Shown here one piece after another: positions 51,517-59,680 of a stretch of 64,000 bases of DNA (the stretch's first letter is position 1; every line of letters starts with the position of its first letter). The notes below the pieces were generated by a model that was given only the letters and a program-made list of their open reading frames with translations, was not told the DNA's origin and did no database searches. Both the position numbers and the translations under genes were made by a program. Source of the DNA: Pseudomonas yamanorum (GTDB taxonomy: Bacteria > Pseudomonadota > Gammaproteobacteria > Pseudomonadales > Pseudomonadaceae); contig NZ_JACARE010000006.1 of the NCBI RefSeq assembly GCF_013386765.1, positions 124,001-188,000 on the forward strand. The letters are read 5' to 3'.

Positions 51517-52062
51517 TCATTCCAATAGTTCCGGATACGGACAGATTTCACTCGGCGGACAAGTCCTCGCTCCCAACTCAAGATGCCAGTAGCCCACATC
51601 GTGCCACTGACCTAGCTTGTAACCGACCTTCGGATAGGTGCCGATGTGTCCGAAACCAAGCCGCTCATGCAGCCCGACGCTGCCCGAATTAGGCTGAGAG
51701 ATGCCAGCATAGGCCGATCGATAGCCCTGTCGAGCTAGGATTGGCAGTAACACGTTATAAAGGCCACGGCCAACACCGGTACGGCGCTCATTCTTTGCAA
51801 TGTAGACGGTGACATCGACTGCCCAACGGTACGCGGCTCGAGCTCTGTGCTGGCTGGCATAGGCATAGCCGACCACTCGGCCTTCACGAACTGCGACTAG
51901 GTACGGGTAGGTCTGCAGCGTCATTGCGATGCGCTGCTGTATCTCTTCAGCGGTGGGTGGTACCTCTTCGAAAGAAATTGCGGTTTCAGTTACAACCTGA
52001 GCGTAGATAGCCTGGATAGCCAAAGCATCTTCAAACTGTGCAATTCTGATTTCGATAGACAT
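51517..52062 (-). CDS. GNAT N-acetyltransferase (phosphinothricin acetyltransferase-like)
   Basis: 181 residues from the ATG at 52062 (GAGG 8 bases upstream). Acetyl-CoA loop ERRTGVGRGLY and the pattern IYAQVVTETAISFEEVPP, GYAYASQHRARAAYRWAVDVTVYI and ISQPNSGSVGLHERLGF are of the PAT/Bar subgroup, which acetylates the amino group of phosphinothricin or, in many members, methionine derivatives. A cargo gene of the prophage. A longer start at 52101 is possible. Confidence 0.88.
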   Translation of the reverse strand: MSIEIRIAQFEDALAIQAIYAQVVTETAISFEEVPPTAEEIQQRIAMTLQTYPYLVAVREGRVVGYAYASQHRARAAYRWAVDVTVYIAKNERRTGVGRGLYNVLLPILARQGYRSAYAGISQPNSGSVGLHERLGFGHIGTYPKVGYKLGQWHDVGYWHLELGARTCPPSEICPYPELLE

Positions 52063-52321
52063 TGATGACCTCAGATTTAACGCGTGATTTACACGCGCCA
52101 TGAGTTATTCGGCGCTTTTCCTGCGCTCTGAGTAGAGGTTTACCGGGAACGCTGGACGGTCACGCAGAATGCCATGACCGGCGACTTGGTTCGAAAGAAA
52201 TCATGCATAGCAGTGGCAATTCTGGCAATTGCTGCTGACTGGCAGCAATCGACCCAAAGCAGTCAGTCACGAATACCGAAGACATGAACGCAGTAATACA
52301 TTCATGCCGTTTGGACGCAGA

Positions 52322-53812
52322 TCATTGCTTGACCAAGTCCCCCGGTTTCCACGCCTTGTCGAAGAACTCTTTGGTGGGACCGTATAACCGCAGAATCACG
52401 AAGTATCCCTCGCCCGGAAGGGTTTTGATCCAGTTTTTACCGATGCCTGGTGAATTCGGGCCGAAATGCACATCAATTGAACCGTCGCTGTTGGTGACGG
52501 GTTTATCCATGGTGTTCAGCGACGGGAACGGCTGGCCGTTATCCAGGCCTGAGGCAGTGATCGAGTCATACGCCGTCACAGACCAGAACAATGCCGCCGG
52601 AATACCTTTGGGCAGGTTCAGCGAGTAGCTATTGCTGCCGGACAGGAATCGGCCTTTGGCATCGACGAAGGTGGCTGGGTACTTGGCGCCGACGTTTTCC
52701 ATGTTCACCGCCATGCCCGGGCTGGCCGAGTAGGCATTGGTGAAGAATCCGGTGCGAGGGTCGATGTAATTGAAGGTGTCGGCGGTGAAGGTCGCATTGC
52801 CGGGGAACACGTTCAACCACTTGCGATCCGGATACCAGGTGCCATTGGCGACAATGGTCTGCGGTGTGTAGGAAATGGCATGGCCGATCTTACTTGCGGT
52901 TTTCGCTGCCTTGTCGAGCAAGTCACGGGTGACAGACTCCGGTTTGAACGGTTCGCCCTTGACGATACCCAAGGCGGCGAGCATGCCGCGCATTTCCATA
53001 TCTTGCGGGTCAACGTACTCGTAGTCGATGAACCGCGACAGCATGTCAAACGCGCTACCGTCGGTTGGGTAGAGCATGTTGACCGGCGTTTTTGATGCGT
53101 TGGGAAACTCCATCGTTTTGGCCGTTGCCTGTTTGCTCAGCGGATAGATTCGCGTCTGCTCCATGACCGCAACCGGTGCCTCCAGTTGTTTCGGGTCCTT
53201 GAAGAATCCGCGCCAGAACACGAACACTCCGTAAGTGCGCGAGCGGTAAGTCAGATAGCCCGGCGGTACTTCGCCCTTGTAGTCCGGTGGCAGCACCAGA
53301 TACTTGGCACCCTTGCCTTTGTCCGGCCCTGGCAGCCCTACATCACCACACCACAGGCGACCTTCGATCTGGCCCTCGGAGCAAATCGGCCGTTGGAAGA
53401 AGTCATCGAGAATGCCCTGCAAGCCTGGCGGGACTTCGATCACCATCGGGCCGTCCTGCTTGAGATCCAGATAGCCCATGGCATAGATCACGTCGGAATT
53501 GGGCGTGGTGACGCGGGTCTTGGCGTTGAGGCGGTCCTTCCAGATCGGCAGCACGTTGTAGCCGGCACCGAAGGCTTTTTCCGAACCTTCTTTCATGGCG
53601 TACATGTTCAACGCCGGCAGTGCCCAGATGTACGACTGCACGGCACGCTGGAAAAGCAATTCGTTTTGCAGTTGCGCCACGCCCTCCAGTGTTGGATAGC
53701 CGCCGGCAAAAGGCAGATCGGCCAACTGTTCATAGTGCGTGGCCGCCTGGGCGCTGAGGCTGATCGAGATGGCCAGGCCCGTTGCAGTCAGTGATTTTGC
53801 AAATGTGCTCAT
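52322..53812 (-). CDS. Exported DUF1254/DUF1214 protein
   Basis: 496 residues with a signal peptide (about 1-23, SISLSAQAATHYEQ). DUF1254 part (TRVTTPNSDVIYAMGYLDL) and C-terminal DUF1214 part (FTADTFNYIDPRTGFFTNAY, then LFWSVTAYDSITASG). A periplasmic protein of unknown biochemical role. It forms a tandem with the similar gene upstream (19 bases apart). GC content like host genes, so it was probably taken from a bacterial chromosome. Confidence 0.88.
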   Translation of the reverse strand: MSTFAKSLTATGLAISISLSAQAATHYEQLADLPFAGGYPTLEGVAQLQNELLFQRAVQSYIWALPALNMYAMKEGSEKAFGAGYNVLPIWKDRLNAKTRVTTPNSDVIYAMGYLDLKQDGPMVIEVPPGLQGILDDFFQRPICSEGQIEGRLWCGDVGLPGPDKGKGAKYLVLPPDYKGEVPPGYLTYRSRTYGVFVFWRGFFKDPKQLEAPVAVMEQTRIYPLSKQATAKTMEFPNASKTPVNMLYPTDGSAFDMLSRFIDYEYVDPQDMEMRGMLAALGIVKGEPFKPESVTRDLLDKAAKTASKIGHAISYTPQTIVANGTWYPDRKWLNVFPGNATFTADTFNYIDPRTGFFTNAYSASPGMAVNMENVGAKYPATFVDAKGRFLSGSNSYSLNLPKGIPAALFWSVTAYDSITASGLDNGQPFPSLNTMDKPVTNSDGSIDVHFGPNSPGIGKNWIKTLPGEGYFVILRLYGPTKEFFDKAWKPGDLVKQ

Positions 53813-53831
53813 TGCGAACGTCCTGTTCTGG

Positions 53832-55295
53832 TCAAATGGTTTTCAGTACGGCTGGGGGCACCCACCGGCCATTCAGCGCGGCCGGTTCAGGCCAGTAGGC
53901 GCGGATGTACAGCGAGAAATCAGCACCTTGGGGCGTCGGCAGCCAATTGCTTTCCTTGTCCTTGCCCGGTGATTCGCTCTGCACGTAAATCGTCAACGAA
54001 CCATCGGCATTAGCCTGCAGTGATTTGTTCTTGGTGCCGATCGAATAGCGCTTAAGGTCATTCGGGGAAAAGAAGTGCTGCTCGCTGTACAGGGTCAGCG
54101 ACCAGAAGCCTTTAACCGGAGGCAGTTGCCCCTTAGCAAAGGTCACGGAGTAGCTGTTCAGCCCATTGAGACGCGTACCGGACTTGTCCAAGTCCTGATA
54201 GAAGTATTTGGTCTCTTTCTGTTGGTTGACGAAAATATTCGAGCGCGCCACGGCGGTACGGCTGAAGTAGTCGGTGCCAAACGCTGCGCCGTTGCTGATG
54301 GTGCTCCAGTGATCCGGCAGTTGCAGGCCATAGTTGCGGAACTGCAACAGCGGATCGATCACTTCGCTGTCGGCTTTTTTCGCTTCATCGATCATCGCCG
54401 CCTTCAGTTGCGGATCAGCCTTGGCGATGGCCGCGAGGGTGGCCATCTGCGCGTAGCGGGCTTCTTCGCCCGGCAACGGTTTGGCGTCCTTGAGTAGCGC
54501 CGGCAACTCGTCGAAGAATTTCTCCGGCATCACCCATTTGGTTTCGCCGCTGCCCGCCGCCTGCGCCGGGAATTTTGGTAGTTTCGCCCAGTCCCGGTGT
54601 TTGACCTTGCCGTCGTATTGCGACAACGGGTACATGTCCACGCCCGACAGCGACGCTTGAATGGCTGTGCGGTCGGCTGCGGTATCGTCCTGGAACACTC
54701 GGGGAATCACGAAGCCGGTGCTGGTACGTGCCCGAAAGACTTTGGTGATGCCCGCAGGCACCTTGCCATTCCAGTCAGGGCCAACCAGCAGATAGAAGCC
54801 GGGTTTGCTGCCGTACATCTTGCCGAGTTCGGCAAAGCTATCGGAGCGGAGATCCACCACCTGATACACCCAAAAACGGCTGCCGAAGTCCGGCACTTGC
54901 AGCACGACCGGTTCCAGATCCAGCGCGATGCTGCCCGCGCCGTACACCACATCCTGATTCGGGCATGCGACCAGCCGTTCCGCCGGATCAATGTAATCAC
55001 TGAGCATCGACAGTCGATTGATCGGCGCGACCGGAACGATGCCCCCCATCAAGCCCGGTTCGGGCAGGTCTTTGAAGGCCTGACGACGGTTGAAAATATT
55101 GGCCATCGGCCAACCCCAGAAATACGCTTCGCGCGCCATCATGCGCACATAGGGTTCGGTGACCTTGGTGCCGGCGACAGGCCCGGCAACGGAAGCTTCG
55201 CTAGCGTAGCTGGGTGGCACCAGCAGGGATGTGGTTGCCAGTGCACCGAGCAGCGTCAGTGCGAACAGGTTCAGGCGATGGGGCGATTGATTCAT
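53832..55295 (-). CDS. Exported DUF1254/DUF1214 protein
   Basis: 487 residues with signal peptide (ALTLLGALATTSLLVPPSYASE). Same two-domain layout as its neighbour: CPNQDVVYGAGSIALDLEP for DUF1254 and FWSLTLYSEQHFF for DUF1214. Clearly related to it but diverged, so an old duplication or an imported pair. Likely one operon starting here. Unusual cargo for a phage. Confidence 0.88.
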   Translation of the reverse strand: MNQSPHRLNLFALTLLGALATTSLLVPPSYASEASVAGPVAGTKVTEPYVRMMAREAYFWGWPMANIFNRRQAFKDLPEPGLMGGIVPVAPINRLSMLSDYIDPAERLVACPNQDVVYGAGSIALDLEPVVLQVPDFGSRFWVYQVVDLRSDSFAELGKMYGSKPGFYLLVGPDWNGKVPAGITKVFRARTSTGFVIPRVFQDDTAADRTAIQASLSGVDMYPLSQYDGKVKHRDWAKLPKFPAQAAGSGETKWVMPEKFFDELPALLKDAKPLPGEEARYAQMATLAAIAKADPQLKAAMIDEAKKADSEVIDPLLQFRNYGLQLPDHWSTISNGAAFGTDYFSRTAVARSNIFVNQQKETKYFYQDLDKSGTRLNGLNSYSVTFAKGQLPPVKGFWSLTLYSEQHFFSPNDLKRYSIGTKNKSLQANADGSLTIYVQSESPGKDKESNWLPTPQGADFSLYIRAYWPEPAALNGRWVPPAVLKTI

Positions 55296-55397
55296 AAAAG
55301 TATCCTTACTTGCGGGATCACCTTTTTGCTGGTGAGTCGCAGGAAAGATAGCTCAAGTTTGGTGGGGTGACGCTTGATCGGCTTGAACGTCAGCTTT

Positions 55398-55437
55398 TGG
55401 CCGATTGCTGCCTTTCGCGAAGGGCGGCAATCGGCCA
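55398..55437. repeat. 40-bp palindrome of a dispersed repeat type
   Basis: TGGCCGATTGCTGCCTT pairs with AGGGCGGCAATCGGCCA (17-bp arms, two T-G wobbles) around a TCGCGA centre that is itself a palindrome. The sequence 55385-55417 matches 57229-57261 at 28 of 33 positions. I recall similar intergenic repeats being frequent in P. fluorescens genomes. Confidence 0.6.
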
Positions 55438-55514
55438 GGAGCGGACAACGTCAAGCGAACGCTAGCGGCCAAAGCGGACGTATTGGCAATCGACTTTTTT
55501 CGAGCTCCGAGAAG

Positions 55515-57056
55515 TTAAGGCAACATGCTTGATATCGTATTTTTTAAGTCGTCGAATTCTTCAGGGAAGTTTTTATAAACGATACTACACACAAGTATTA
55601 AACACCGCTCAGGATCCAGGTTTACTTGCTCACCCACTTCGACAAATTCTTCATGTTTGCCTGCCTGTAATGCGTATTCGACGATTTCGGTAGCGCGCTG
55701 AGGTTCAACGCCCAGCTCAACTCCTAGTTCGTGCGGAATTTCGCTGCACTTTTGTAAAAGCCAGGCTTCGGGCCATGTGTCGCCTGGAAGGTAACTTGAG
55801 CGTGCAAGTAACCAATTATTAATTTCAACATCTTTCCTCTCTGCCATGTTTTTGGCGTGTTCTATATTCTTCGCCTGCAGTTTTCTCTGATCAGCATCGT
55901 ATACAGCTAATATATTCGCATGCTCATCTCTCAAAAAATTTGCTGCTAACTGGCGAGCCACTGCGGCGGCGGAGCCTATTCGAGTGATATTTATCCGACT
56001 TCGCACACTCCCATTTAGAACAGTTTCAATGATAACTTTTGCGACTGGATCCTCAACGAATATCTCAAGTTCCTTCTCGCCAATAGCTCCCATTTTTGAG
56101 AACGCAAACTCTGCTGACACACCTGGAGTTATTTTAGTCTTAGGTCCGGTTCTCTCAATAAAAAACCTTGCGTCGTCAGGCAAGCATTGAAATATTTGTT
56201 TTGAGTGTGTCGTGCATATAACCTGAGTCCCCGTATTCATACATACTTCTTTAAGGCGCTCCATAAATAACCTTTGAGCTCTTGCATGCAGACCAAGCTC
56301 AATTTCATCGAGAACCAACAAAGCTCCCTCGCCAGAAGCATATATGGTAGAGAAAATATCAAATAACGCGTTTTCACCTGCACCCATATTGAAACCAGAG
56401 TAAATTACATCACCAACTTTAACAATCGGAAGACCGTACTTTCTGTATTCCAGTTGCCGATAATCATCGTATCGTTTACCAAGGACATAACCAACAGCGT
56501 CTTTAACCTTCTGCTCCCAGCCGTGAACTCTCAAATCCTTGAAAGCTCGTGAATAAGATCTTGATTGACTGCGTTCAGCGTGAGGGACAATACGCTCAAT
56601 ACCCAAAAAAACCACCGTCCGTTTTATTCTGGTGTCATAGTCATTCCACTTCCCACCTGCCTTTTTTTTCCTTACTTGCGACGCGATTCCTTCAGGTGCA
56701 CTTTTCCAGTTATTGTGAGCAAAACTATACCAAATCTCTATTCCAGGAGGAGCGATTTCCTCCGAGTGCTGCATAAAAAAATCAGAAAAAGTGTAATAAC
56801 TCCGAGTACGCTTTGGAAGCTTGAATCCATTCAACTTGTTATGATAGGCACACGCGGCGAGCGCCAGCATAGTTGACTTTCCGGACCCATTAACTCCAGC
56901 AAACGCAGTTATCGGATAGTTGAGATTCACCTTGAATGAAGTTAGCCCACGAATGCCGCCCGTTGAGATTTGGATGCTCCGAAGTAAGGCTTTGGTGTTA
57001 TCCTTGCAAAACCAATTTCGTAACTTTTTATCTAAATTACTTTCCCTGTACTTCAT
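55515..57056 (-). CDS. OLD-family ATPase with Toprim nuclease domain, putative phage defence
   Basis: 513 residues. Walker A GVNGSGKST (54-62), a signature-like SGFNMGAGENALF (220-232), Walker B LLVLDEIELGLHARAQ (245-260) and H-loop CTTHSKQIF make an ABC/SMC-type ATPase. The C-terminal part is Toprim-like, with the acidic FVEDPVAK (333-340) and VYDADQRK (384-391). This is the plan of OLD proteins; P2 Old, also at a phage genome end, blocks other phages. No GajB helicase or second PARIS-like gene accompanies it. AT-rich, next to the right att. Confidence 0.83.
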   Translation of the reverse strand: MKYRESNLDKKLRNWFCKDNTKALLRSIQISTGGIRGLTSFKVNLNYPITAFAGVNGSGKSTMLALAACAYHNKLNGFKLPKRTRSYYTFSDFFMQHSEEIAPPGIEIWYSFAHNNWKSAPEGIASQVRKKKAGGKWNDYDTRIKRTVVFLGIERIVPHAERSQSRSYSRAFKDLRVHGWEQKVKDAVGYVLGKRYDDYRQLEYRKYGLPIVKVGDVIYSGFNMGAGENALFDIFSTIYASGEGALLVLDEIELGLHARAQRLFMERLKEVCMNTGTQVICTTHSKQIFQCLPDDARFFIERTGPKTKITPGVSAEFAFSKMGAIGEKELEIFVEDPVAKVIIETVLNGSVRSRINITRIGSAAAVARQLAANFLRDEHANILAVYDADQRKLQAKNIEHAKNMAERKDVEINNWLLARSSYLPGDTWPEAWLLQKCSEIPHELGVELGVEPQRATEIVEYALQAGKHEEFVEVGEQVNLDPERCLILVCSIVYKNFPEEFDDLKNTISSMLP

Positions 57057-57448
57057 TGGTTCTCCCCATAATTAATTCACAACGGCTTAAGTGTTACGTG
57101 GCCATTTGCTATTCCTAGCACAAATTGTGGAGACTATCGAGCCAGCGACGAAAATTTCCTATGACGTATCTGGGGTGGCAAAGGTAGACATATCGAATGC
57201 CCGCTATTGGGCAGCAGTATTCTCAGATGAGCGTCGGCTATTGGCCGATAGCTGCCTGTCGTTACTTTTGTGCGGTGGGCCAGTGTGTGAAGCGACTGCG
57301 ACGATGCTGCCCAACAAAGATTGGATCGAAAATCAGTTCCGCAATGTAAAATGAGCGTCGCGCAAACAAAGGTCTCCAGCCGTTTTGGCACATTACAAAT
57401 GCGGAAAGGTATTTGTTTTAAATTGTTGATTCATATGGCTTTATGCGT
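57057..57448. other. Right-end non-coding region
   Basis: About 390 bases between the OLD gene and the right att core. A frame 57091-57354 exists (GTG start, 87 residues) but overlaps the repeat copy at 57229-57261, has no ribosome site and looks like chance. Contains TTCCGCAA (57337-57344) and TGCGGAA (57400-57406), possible integrase arm sites. Confidence 0.45.
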
Positions 57449-57542
57449 GGATTGCAAATCCGCCTACGCCGGTTCGATTCCGACCTCGGCCTCCACTCTT
57501 AAAAACCCCGTAGATTAACGTCTACGGGGTTTTTTATTGCCT
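57449..57542. repeat. Right attachment site with tRNA-Cys 3' fragment
   Basis: Identical to 11826-11919: the tRNA-Cys anticodon stem to CCA, then the terminator (stem 57503-57532). It is preceded by phage sequence, so the tRNA copy is only a 47-base fragment and cannot function. Confidence 0.95.
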
Positions 57543-57643
57543 CTGGGAAAGGCGTCGTAGTGGTGCGCTTCAAACCGCCCTCGCAACGTTGGCTTCCACT
57601 CCAAACCCGACTACCATCGCGCTTTTACTCTAGGGATGGACAG

Positions 57644-57823
57644 ATGTTTCCAAGGTATTTGCGATGGGTGTTTCTTGTTTGCGTGATCTGCAACGTCTTG
57701 CAGTTGCTGTTGCTCGGCTTCCAGGCCTATTCGGGCTCGGTGCCTCCCACCAAGATGATCATGCCGATTGTGATGATCGTCGTATTCGGCTGGATGGCCA
57801 CCCAATCGACCAAAACGAAGTAA
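57644..57823 (+). CDS. Small membrane protein
   Basis: 59 residues from the ATG at 57644 (AGGGA upstream). Two hydrophobic segments (WVFLVCVICNVLQLLLLGF and IMPIVMIVVFGWMA). First host gene after the prophage. Function unknown. Confidence 0.65.
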   Translation: MFPRYLRWVFLVCVICNVLQLLLLGFQAYSGSVPPTKMIMPIVMIVVFGWMATQSTKTK

Positions 57824-57877
57824 GCCTCAATCTGCCATCCCCGGCTCCCGAATCATGCCTTTGCGACCACCGCGCTA

Positions 57878-58009
57878 TCATCTGGCGCGGGAGAGCATTT
57901 TCACGGTAGCAGTGACGATCATGTAGGTGGTGAACATCCAGAACACAACTGACACCGTGTAAACCGGTATCGACAGGGTTGTGTGTAGCCAACCTGGGGC
58001 TTTATTCAT
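57878..58009 (-). CDS. Tiny membrane protein
   Basis: 43 residues, MNKAPGWLHTTLSIPVYTV at the start, one or two hydrophobic segments (VSVVFWMFTTYMIVTATV) and a basic end. No clear ribosome site, so this rests on the protein-like membrane-segment pattern only. Confidence 0.4.
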   Translation of the reverse strand: MNKAPGWLHTTLSIPVYTVSVVFWMFTTYMIVTATVKMLSRAR

Positions 58010-58044
58010 CAGCGGGTACGTCAGCAACTATCGATAGGCGTGGC

Positions 58045-58075
58045 AGAAAAAAAGGCCCGCGAGTACGGGCCTTTC
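58045..58075 (-). terminator. Intrinsic terminator of the 58093 gene
   Basis: AAAGGCCCG / CGGGCCTTT with a 6-base loop; on the minus strand it is followed by a run of T (AAAAAAA on the plus strand). Confidence 0.88.
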
Positions 58076-58092
58076 TCACAGCGTATAGCGAG

Positions 58093-58473
58093 TTACTTGA
58101 ACAGGCCGCCAATTGCGTTGATCGCATCCGCAGCCTTGTTCACGTTTTGCTGGTTTTGGGGGTTGTTGCTCACTTGCGCCTGGGCGTTGTAGTTGCTGTT
58201 ACTGCAACTTTTGTTGGTTTGTGTCAGTGCCGCTTGGAACGCCGTCGCGCGCAAGGTATCGCCCTTGGCATTGGCAGCATTGATATTCGCCTGCAGGTCA
58301 CGGACCTGTTGCTGGCAGGAGGCGTTATTGGCGTTGACAGTGTTGTTGCTGTTGCTGGCGCCACCCAAGGCAGACGACAGGGCGCCTGTGAGGGCGGACA
58401 GGTCGGCAGCATGGACGGGCAGGGTGAGCAGGCTGAACAGGGCGGCGGCAGGTGCGAGTTTGGAAAGACGCAT
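58093..58473 (-). CDS. Secreted Asn/Gln-rich small protein
   Basis: 126 residues from the ATG at 58473 (GAGG upstream). Signal peptide (LAPAAALFSLLTLPVHAADL), then Asn-, Ala- and Gln-rich helical part with two cysteines (ASCQQQVRDLQANINAANA and KSCSNSNYNAQ). Periplasmic or secreted; function unknown. Confidence 0.75.
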   Translation of the reverse strand: MRLSKLAPAAALFSLLTLPVHAADLSALTGALSSALGGASNSNNTVNANNASCQQQVRDLQANINAANAKGDTLRATAFQAALTQTNKSCSNSNYNAQAQVSNNPQNQQNVNKAADAINAIGGLFK

Positions 58474-58721
58474 GGCAAACCTCAATGTTTTATTGCCTGC
58501 GCACAGAGGGGAACCCGAGCCGGCGCAGAACAATATCCGTATAGAGGTGGCGCCCGGGTGCAGCGAAATATAGGGGGGCGACTTTTGACCTTCAACGCCG
58601 GGATTCGATAAGTGTGCGTTGTTTCACGTTGTTTGTCAGACGTTGCTCATGACTGGCTGGTCGCCCAGGCTGCGACGTCGTGCACATTGTGGGTGCCTGA
58701 CGCCACGCCTGAGGGAGTGGG

Positions 58722-59027
58722 TTAGTGCGGTTTCAAGCAATCCAGCGCCTGATCCGCCAAGGTCCTGGCCATGCCGATCAGGTGCAGGGTGGAGCGCGCC
58801 ATGTCGCGGCTTTCCTCAGTTGCATTCTGAGCGGTGCCCTCAGCCGTTGCGGCTGCGCAGCGCAGTAGTTCGGAGAGTTGGGCAATGGCGTCTTCAAAGC
58901 TGACGTCCTGGTGAACGGTGAATATTGGATGGGTAACGGGATCGGGTTGCAGGTAATGACTCAGGGCGCGCTCAAAGGCTTCGCGGTCACGGGTGACGCG
59001 GGGCGGGTCGGGGACGATCTTGTTCAT
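58722..59027 (-). CDS. DUF3077/DUF6124-family protein
   Basis: 101 residues from the ATG at 59027 (AGGAG 7 bases upstream). Pattern AFERALSHYLQPDP and FEDAIAQLSELLRCAAATAEG, ending in ALDCLKPH, is that of the DUF3077/DUF6124 group, small helical proteins widespread in Pseudomonas with no known role. Confidence 0.72.
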   Translation of the reverse strand: MNKIVPDPPRVTRDREAFERALSHYLQPDPVTHPIFTVHQDVSFEDAIAQLSELLRCAAATAEGTAQNATEESRDMARSTLHLIGMARTLADQALDCLKPH

Positions 59028-59353
59028 GCATAAGCTCCTACTGATGGGGAGCCATCCTCGTGTCGGTCTCACTCGACAAAAGGTGGCAGCTATGTGCAGG
59101 GTGAGAAAACCGGACAGTAGGACTCCGGCCAGACCGAAGTCTGCCCGCACACAGCCGCCATAGAACATGCTACAGACGGTAGTGGCGCTTGGCGCCTACT
59201 GGTTCCAGGTTCTCACACCCGATCGCTGATATGCAGCGACGGAGCGAAGACTAGCCAGTGATTCCAGCGGGCACAAGGCCGAAAGATTCTCTAGGAAACG
59301 TCCCGCAAGTTAAAGCGATTTGCCTTGCTGGCCTTTAAAAAATCGGGTGGTGT
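59028..59353. other. Intergenic region without visible genes
   Basis: About 325 bases. Promoter for the DUF3077-type gene is expected near 59040-59100. I see no gene, RNA or repeat otherwise. Confidence 0.5.
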
Positions 59354-59581
59354 TCAACGGTGTTTGGCGACGCCCGACAGTCTCGCCAGCAGCGTCAATG
59401 CCACGATTGCCCAGCCAAAGTTGAGTGCCACAAACATCCACTCAGCTGGGTTTGTGCCCAGGAATATCATCGAGGTTGTCGTTAAAAAAACAATCAAAAA
59501 CCCAATAGGGAGCCAGAACCAGAGGGGCCTCTGACGCTGGCACGCCTCTACCTCCAACGGATTTTGTTCATGGAGCGTCAT
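59354..59581 (-). CDS. Small membrane protein
   Basis: 75 residues if started at the ATG 59581. Two hydrophobic segments (LWFWLPIGFLIVFLTTTSMIFLG and WMFVALNFGWAIVALTLLA). Not recognised; the start is uncertain. Confidence 0.6.
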   Translation of the reverse strand: MTLHEQNPLEVEACQRQRPLWFWLPIGFLIVFLTTTSMIFLGTNPAEWMFVALNFGWAIVALTLLARLSGVAKHR

Positions 59582-59680
59582 CTGGGGTCGGCCTCGGTAA
59601 CCTGCTGCTTCCTTGCCGGTGTTGAGCTCAAGAGCGTTATCCTGAGCAATGAGGCCGGGCGATGCAAGGCTCATTCGCCC

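Larger units (their letters stand above)
11826..57542. mobile_element. Temperate myovirus prophage in tRNA-Cys, about 45.7 kb
   Basis: Bounded by the 94-bp direct repeats and containing an integrase, an S24 repressor, replication, packaging, head, contractile tail and lysis genes in an order seen in functional temperate phages. No core gene is visibly broken. Head and packaging genes are lambda-type (TerL GpA, lambda portal, ClpP-type protease, gpD and gpE-like); tail genes are P2-type (V, W, J, I, H, FI, FII, E, U, X, D). Cargo includes candidate defence genes at three positions, a Dam-like methylase, an SRAP protein, a GNAT enzyme and two DUF1254 proteins. Induction by RecA is expected from the repressor type. 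Confidence 0.95.

Noticed and set aside
57091..57354. 87-residue frame after the OLD gene
   Set aside because: No ribosome site, and it crosses a dispersed-repeat copy at 57229-57261.
57449..57498. Second tRNA-Cys at the right att
   Set aside because: The 5' third (acceptor half and D arm) is missing; it is only the att fragment.
11826..57542. CRISPR array or insertion sequence inside the window
   Set aside because: No regularly spaced repeats and no transposase-like gene were seen; the repeats at 25600-25900 are irregular in spacing and orientation.
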